A DNA stretch of 64,000 bases from an uncultured Muribaculaceae bacterium (lineage in GTDB: Bacteria > Bacteroidota > Bacteroidia > Bacteroidales > Muribaculaceae): assembly GCA_947632485.1 (NCBI GenBank), contig CANRPJ010000008.1:29121-93120 (forward strand). Direction: 5' to 3'. Of the stretch, positions 59,602-64,000 are shown piece by piece (within the stretch, counting starts at the first letter, position 1; each line of letters opens with the position of its first letter). The translations under genes and the position numbers were made by a program. The notes beneath the pieces were generated by a model, which was not told where the DNA came from, did not search any database, and saw nothing but the letters and a program-made list of their open reading frames with translations.

Positions 59602-60900
59602 ATGGCAACAGTTAAAATTACTCTCGACGGACGAACAAAGAAAGATGGTACCGCGTCCGTTCTTCTCCTTTTCAGTGACAAACAATGCCGGAGAAAATTA
59701 AATCTCGGCATAAGCATTGATGCCTCCCAATGGGATGAAAGCAAATGCGAGGTTTCAGCAAAGGTAGCCGGCGCCCGGCAAATCAATAAACGCATTCAAC
59801 TTATACGTGCCTCCGCAGATAAAGCACTTCTACAACACGAGGGATCTAAGCTCACAGGCGACCAACTCTTCGCTGAAGTAGAAGCTGAAATTTATCCTGA
59901 CCGTGCAGAGAAGAAAGCGGCCAAGGTAAAAGATGAAAACTCTTTGACCGAGGTATTCAAGCGGTTCACGGCATTGAAAAAGCCGTCAACACGGCTGACC
60001 TACAATCGCACACAAAAGCACATTGAAGCGTTCGTTGGTGAAGGTCATAGCAATATGCTTGACGAGTTGAACAAGGCGTGGCTGACTGAGTTTGACAACT
60101 ACCTGATGGCTACTAACCCCTCCGCTAATGCTCGCGCCCTGCACATGCGTAATCTCCGCGCGGTGTTAAACTTTGCTCTCGATGAGGGAATAACCACCAA
60201 CTATCCTTTCCGTAGATTCAAGATCAAGACGGTAAAGACTGCCAAGCGTAATCTGAGTGTTAAGGAATTGCGACAAATATTCAACTATCCAATAGAGGAA
60301 TGGCAGGTGACGTATCGGGATATGTTCAAATTATCATTTATGCTCATGGGTGTAAACTTTGCAGACTTGCTCAACCTGACTAAAAGCGATTTGCGGAGCG
60401 GACGCATTGAGTTCAATCGCCACAAGACGGCTCGCCTTTATTCGATGAAGGTTGAGCCGGAAGCAATGGCTCTGATTGAGAAGTACGCAGGTACGGAACA
60501 TCTGCTCGCAATTATGGATAGTCGCAAGGATTATCTTCAATACATCCGGCAGACCAATAACGCACTGCGTAAGATTGGCGATTGTGAGCGAAAGGGACTC
60601 GGAGGTAAGAAAACACATTACGCCATATGCCCTGATCTTTCAACATATTGGGCACGTCACACATGGGCGACGATAGCGGCAAGTCTCGACATTCCTAAAG
60701 AGACGATTGCAGCCGCTCTCGGTCATGGAGGCAATACCGTTACCGACATCTACATTGACTTCGACCGCCGGAAAGTGGATGAAGCCAACCGCAAAGTCCT
60801 CGACTGGGTCCTCTATGGCAAGAAGGACGGTGTTGTAGTTGATCCGGCTTTCAAGAATACAGAAAAGCCCAAGCGTGGACGTCCTCGCAGGATTTCCTAA
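59602..60900 (+). CDS. Tyrosine recombinase / integrase of element 2
   Basis: The protein is 432 residues. The N-terminal domain is VKITLDGRTKKDGTASVLLLFSDKQCRRKLNLGISIDASQWD, the core-binding domain about 115-210, and the catalytic domain has MLMGVNFADLLNL, WARHTWATIAASLDI, ALGHGGNTVTDIYIDFD with the nucleophile Tyr. A C-terminal KRGRPRR resembles an AT-hook. It is only distantly similar to the integrase at 46204. It sits next to the tRNA-Phe copy, consistent with tandem integration at the same site. Confidence 0.92.
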   Translation: MATVKITLDGRTKKDGTASVLLLFSDKQCRRKLNLGISIDASQWDESKCEVSAKVAGARQINKRIQLIRASADKALLQHEGSKLTGDQLFAEVEAEIYPDRAEKKAAKVKDENSLTEVFKRFTALKKPSTRLTYNRTQKHIEAFVGEGHSNMLDELNKAWLTEFDNYLMATNPSANARALHMRNLRAVLNFALDEGITTNYPFRRFKIKTVKTAKRNLSVKELRQIFNYPIEEWQVTYRDMFKLSFMLMGVNFADLLNLTKSDLRSGRIEFNRHKTARLYSMKVEPEAMALIEKYAGTEHLLAIMDSRKDYLQYIRQTNNALRKIGDCERKGLGGKKTHYAICPDLSTYWARHTWATIAASLDIPKETIAAALGHGGNTVTDIYIDFDRRKVDEANRKVLDWVLYGKKDGVVVDPAFKNTEKPKRGRPRRIS

Positions 60901-61677
60901 TCAAAAGCCAGAGAGAAGAAGTGTAGATACTACGTTTATAATCGAGCATATATATTGTCAACATAGACATACATAAGGGAATATACACAATTACACACTA
61001 TAGAGCCGTGTCGGGCATTTGTCCGGCATGGCTAAAAAATCTTGACATATGCAAGTTTTAATACCCTTATTTTTAGAATATTAATCTGTATTTCCAAGTA
61101 TCAAAAGCTCAATGTTCCCAAGTATTCAAAGTGCTATTTTTCCGGGAAGTTGACTATCTTGATATTCAATGTTCCTTCTACTCCAAGCCAACGGCTATTC
61201 TTTCCCAAGAACTCAGGATTTTCAGTTATACTAACTGAAATTTCCATAGCCATAGTGCTACGAAGACTCTTCTTCCGAGGTTATTTGGTATATAGATATT
61301 GGAAACATAGTGTCCGAATGTTCCAAGAAAACGAGGTGATATTATCGGGTGTCCTGATGATTTCGGTAGCCAATAGCCAGAGACACTAATGTTCCGGGAA
61401 CTCCGACTATTCGGATTGTCGGTCATATAATCTGATCTTCCGGCATACTCGGAAACCTCGGTTACTCTGCATCTCGGTTGCTTAAACCTTCGTAATTTGG
61501 TCCTGGAATTCAATTTCTCGAAGATTCAAAAGACCGGGATAGTCCGATTACGGGGTCATTGAAACCGAAAGTCTGAGAAATTTGTGTTGTGCATTTCTTT
61601 GCGGAGCACATGACAGTGCTAACTTCGGCGTGAAAAAGGCTCAGGAGGACATCGAACTGCGTTGCAGGTTTTGTCAA

Positions 61678-61760
61678 GCAAGTTGTACTTTTGTCATTAC
61701 AAAAGTGACTTGCCGACCCTGCGTGTCGGGGCGATTTCATCGCTGTTTCGCCATGCGAAA
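61678..61760. other. oriT-like series of hairpins
   Basis: Four inverted repeats follow one another: GCAAGT-N3-ACTTTTGT / ACAAAAGT-N-ACTTGC (61678-61713), CCGAC/GTCGG (61713-61729), GCGA/TCGC (61731-61743) and TTTCGC/GCGAAA (61746-61760). The position upstream of a relaxase fragment fits a transfer origin. The region 60901-61677 has no credible gene; short TTCC(A/G)AG-type motifs recur irregularly through it. Confidence 0.55.
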
Positions 61761-61872
61761 GAGTATCCAGGAGACCTCAACTCATCGGGCAAGAGAGCAA
61801 ATGAACTATGTTTATCGTCACAAAGCTGTCAGTCGAGATGACCTGGAAACCGTGAGTGCTCGGATGAAACAA

Positions 61873-62191
61873 CCGAAGTATCTCAGTTTAAATGACCGAA
61901 AGACCTTGGATTCATAAACCGAGGACTCCTAACCATCAGAAAAAGCCACCAAATGATCCGGTTGATCATAACCAATCACCATAGTTCTCTTCACTTGGGT
62001 CAGACAATATGTTCGACTGATAATACATTGACCGGTAGTTTTCGGTTAGAGTGACCGAAGAATCTCAGTTTATCTAACCAAGGAACCCCAGTTTATCCAA
62101 CCGAAGAATCTCAGTTCATGCGACTAATGAATCACAGTTAATTTAACCAAGGAATCTCGGTTTATTAAACCGAAAATCTGAATTTATCTAA
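61873..62191 (+). repeat. Degenerate 23-bp tandem repeats
   Basis: Units of the type CCGAAGAATCTCAGTTTATC plus three bases occur at 61873, 61896 and 61919, and as a run at 62032, 62055, 62078, 62101, 62124, 62147 and 62170 (the last unit 22 bp). Each starts near CCGAAG or CCAAGG and ends in TAA, CGA, TGA or AAA. The period of 23 bp is not a multiple of three, so the repeats are not coding. Confidence 0.65.
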
Positions 62192-62204
62192 CTCACAAAC
62201 CAGA

Positions 62205-62318
62205 ATGATAGCAACCATATTGCCCGGCAGCTCGAACTTCCACGCTGTCGGTTACAATGAACGGAAAGTCTCGAAAGATATGAGCCGACTTATCGAGACC
62301 TTGAACTTCGAGGGTGCC
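62205..62318 (+). pseudogene. Truncated relaxase (mobilization nuclease) N-terminus
   Basis: ATG 62205 opens MIATILPGSSNFHAVGYNER, continuing KVSKDMSRLIETLNFEGAL, which resembles the N-terminus of Bacteroidales relaxases of the MIAKIL...YN..K...NFG type. Similarity ends near 62318, where the minus-strand SanA-like gene stops. The frame then runs on antisense to that gene. It is the truncated mob gene of element 2. Confidence 0.6.
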
Positions 62319-63665
62319 TTACTTTATTTTGAATTGTACAAAATTGGATGCATAAGGGAGTGGTTGATCGTGAAGAAATTTCGGAGATGCATCATTGGCG
62401 TTTATTCGGTAGAAACAATAGTTCCAGCCTTGGCCCATGTCAGTGTATAATGCCTCTTTCACTCCTTGCAATAGCAATGCGTCAATAAAATTTCCGAATG
62501 TTATGATTCCTTGACTTTCATAGAGTGCCACATTGTTGTCTGAGTCAAGACAAAGAGCGCGGAAAACATTTCGGTTTCCTAACGGGCGAGTTGTCTTGAC
62601 AGCTTTGCCGTCATGTATCATCATTTCCTGAGCAAAGCCCATACCTTCTTCTTCGGCAGCTTTATCTAATGCAGATGAGTAATCTTTGTATAGGAACTTC
62701 GGACCCGAAACAGGTGACCAAGTGAAAGCACCAGTATTCCGCTTACACGAATATCCTTTGAATCGTTTGCCTCCTGCAACATGATCTGCTGCGATATTGG
62801 CGTGTCCCTTGTCAAATTCAGTTCTGGTAAATGCACCGGCGAAAGCCAAGATTATTGAATCATTGTCGGCAGAAGGTATTTCACCGCATACCATATCCAT
62901 TGACAACAAACTCATATCGGGTTTCAAACAGACTAAATCGCCATATTTCGTTTCAAGATGTGATACGGTCAGATAGTCCGGTTTGGATGTTGAAAAATCA
63001 GTGACCATAGACTCCTTTATGTCAGGATGAAGTCCTCTTGCTATGTCCATAAATAATTTAACTCGCGCCAAAACTTCACGCCCCCGATTACGCCACCATG
63101 AAGTACGACTGCCGGGGGTGTGCGCATTGTAAGCGATAGCGTCAAAGCCGAGATGTTTTGCCTGATACAAAGCCCTTTCATTATGATATTTCTGAGAAAT
63201 TATAATGATAGAATCCTGGCGATAAATATCGCGTATCTTTGCCAGTGAGTTGAGAGTCCTTGTGCCGTCATAATCCAGAATTATACGGGCAGAATCAACT
63301 CCTTGTTTAATCAAGGAGTCGCGCATAGCCACCGGTTCATCATATCCATTCTCTGTATTTCGATAATCACCACCACTGACAACAAGCCAATCCACTTTCC
63401 CGGTTTTATACAGCTCAGCCCCTGCTTTTATCCTGTGGTCAAAATAATAGTTCCTACGCCCATTCCATGTGGAGATAGGCGATGTGCCGAGAATCAGACC
63501 GACACTTCTGTGAGGAATGCTGTCTATGTTCTCGTATAGCTTGTCATTTGCAGTGTGAGATACTATCTGGTCGCATATAATCATAATCACCGTAATCACG
63601 CATGATAAGGAAATTACGGCTATAGCAGCTCTCTTTATCGTCCTTACTGTTTTCATTTTATTCAT
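62319..63665 (-). CDS. SanA/YdcF-like (DUF218) protein fused to a NAGPA-like phosphodiester glycosidase domain
   Basis: The protein is 448 residues. One N-terminal membrane helix (AIAVISLSCVITVIMIICDQ) is followed by a DUF218 domain (GLILGTSPI, WLVVSGGDYRN...EPVAMRDSLIKQGV, TRTLNSLAKIRD), then from about 240 a NAGPA-type domain (GIITFGNFIDALLLQGVKEALYTDMGQGWNYCFYR). DUF218 proteins act in envelope integrity; NAGPA domains cleave phosphodiester-linked sugars. The fusion suggests envelope glycan maintenance. ATG 63656 is an alternative start. It overlaps the upstream frame by 8 bp. Confidence 0.78.
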   Translation of the reverse strand: MNKMKTVRTIKRAAIAVISLSCVITVIMIICDQIVSHTANDKLYENIDSIPHRSVGLILGTSPISTWNGRRNYYFDHRIKAGAELYKTGKVDWLVVSGGDYRNTENGYDEPVAMRDSLIKQGVDSARIILDYDGTRTLNSLAKIRDIYRQDSIIIISQKYHNERALYQAKHLGFDAIAYNAHTPGSRTSWWRNRGREVLARVKLFMDIARGLHPDIKESMVTDFSTSKPDYLTVSHLETKYGDLVCLKPDMSLLSMDMVCGEIPSADNDSIILAFAGAFTRTEFDKGHANIAADHVAGGKRFKGYSCKRNTGAFTWSPVSGPKFLYKDYSSALDKAAEEEGMGFAQEMMIHDGKAVKTTRPLGNRNVFRALCLDSDNNVALYESQGIITFGNFIDALLLQGVKEALYTDMGQGWNYCFYRINANDASPKFLHDQPLPYASNFVQFKIK

Positions 63666-64000
63666 CTAATTGAATCGCATGATCATTATGGCTTAGTCTC
63701 TTGCTGACACGCCATTGAATCAGGCCACATAAGAGCACTATAGAAACAGGCAGTATATATACCTCCATATTTGCCATAATATAACCATAGGAAATTGACT
63801 CACCGGTAAAAAGCTGTAATCTACCTGTTGGATAAACAGCTCCGATGTCACTAAGCTTATTGACTACATAATCGAAGATCTCACGATTGTTCATTCCCTC
63901 ATACTCCGATATTCTCTTTATAAATTGGAGCAGCGGCGTAGTTCCGTGGCAGGGCTAACCGAATATCCGACTGACTCGGTACATGAAGAATGGCAGGTCG
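63658..64000 (-). pseudogene. Membrane-anchored protein frame broken by TAG, cut by the right edge
   Basis: On the minus strand a frame enters at the window edge (DLPFFMYRVSRIFG), meets TAG at 63957-63955 and continues without shift as PCHGTTPLLQFIKRISEYEG then MNNREIFDYVVNKLSD, with a helix (VYILPVSIVLLCGLIQW) and a stop at 63658. CAG for TAG would restore it. An ATG at 63894 allows a 78-residue protein. The family is not recognised; the pairing with the SanA-like gene suggests a common operon. Confidence 0.5.

Noticed and set aside
61873..62191. CRISPR array
   Set aside because: The 23-bp units are directly adjacent with no spacers, are degenerate, and no cas gene is present.
62319..62450. 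Continuation of the relaxase frame to 62450
   Set aside because: It is antisense to the well-supported SanA-like gene, and relaxase similarity ends near 62318.

Overview
The window looks like the chromosome of a gut Bacteroidales bacterium, probably of the Muribaculaceae type. Promoters are the Bacteroidetes kind (TTTG about 20 bp upstream of TAnnTTTG), Shine-Dalgarno sites are weak, and the gene content is typical (DUF2723 membrane glycosyltransferase, GH92 mannosidase, DUF1080 lipoprotein, Wzi-like capsule protein, DUF3871 mobile-element protein). Bases 1 to about 31 kb are GC-rich with tight operons. From about 46 kb the DNA is visibly AT-rich and is built from mobile elements.

Bases 1-31 kb hold mainly housekeeping genes: an M61 peptidase (cut by the left edge), an alanine dehydrogenase/PNT-like protein, a GT4 glycosyltransferase, an Lrp regulator divergent from a DUF2723 protein, aroK, a TolC/HlyD/ABC-2 exporter operon, upp, and recF-DUF721-thioesterase-SIS isomerase-TPR-ribH. 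A Tat cluster follows: tatA, a Tat-exported Gfo/Idh oxidoreductase, two lipoproteins (DUF1080 and a TIM-barrel isomerase) and tatC. Together these look like an envelope sugar-oxidation pathway made with its own translocase. Next come metY, a GH92 mannosidase, and a second efflux operon (TolC, EmrA-like, MFS) whose MFS gene has an in-frame TAA.

Bases 31.5-40.5 kb form the most interesting chromosomal block, an RNA-repair and stress island. It holds a WYL regulator with a DnaQ-like exonuclease, a minimal FtsZ-like GTPase, two different RtcB RNA ligases, a calcineurin-like phosphoesterase, a second WYL regulator, the release factor PrfH and an AAA+ ATPase. Six promoters here share one layout: a 21-bp dyad, exactly 8 bp, then the -7 box. 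Four carry a CTGTA-N11-TACAG type dyad and two carry GTGCGCA-N7-TGCGCAC. This points to coordinated control by the two WYL regulators.

Bases 40.5-45.7 kb carry an ECF sigma factor with a membrane partner, a lipoprotein, a Wzi-like outer-membrane protein, a small acidic lipoprotein, a coiled-coil membrane protein and two small hypothetical genes.

Bases 46.0-59.4 kb are an integrative element of about 13.3 kb in tRNA-Phe, bounded by a 54-bp direct repeat of the tRNA 3' part. It carries a tyrosine recombinase, two SF2 helicase-like proteins with an unusual motif I, DUF3871, RadC, a strongly structured putative RNA, a run of small genes starting with a TerB-like protein, lipoproteins and a frameshifted radical-SAM-like gene. 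Four copies of a 51-52 bp GTAC-ended inverted repeat occur only here. The right-hand tRNA-Phe copy is interrupted in its D-loop by a hairpin.

Bases 59.4-62.3 kb are the remains of a second, mobilizable element: integrase, oriT-like hairpins, degenerate 23-bp tandem repeats and a truncated relaxase. The window ends with a SanA/NAGPA fusion protein and a coding frame broken by an in-frame TAG at the right edge.
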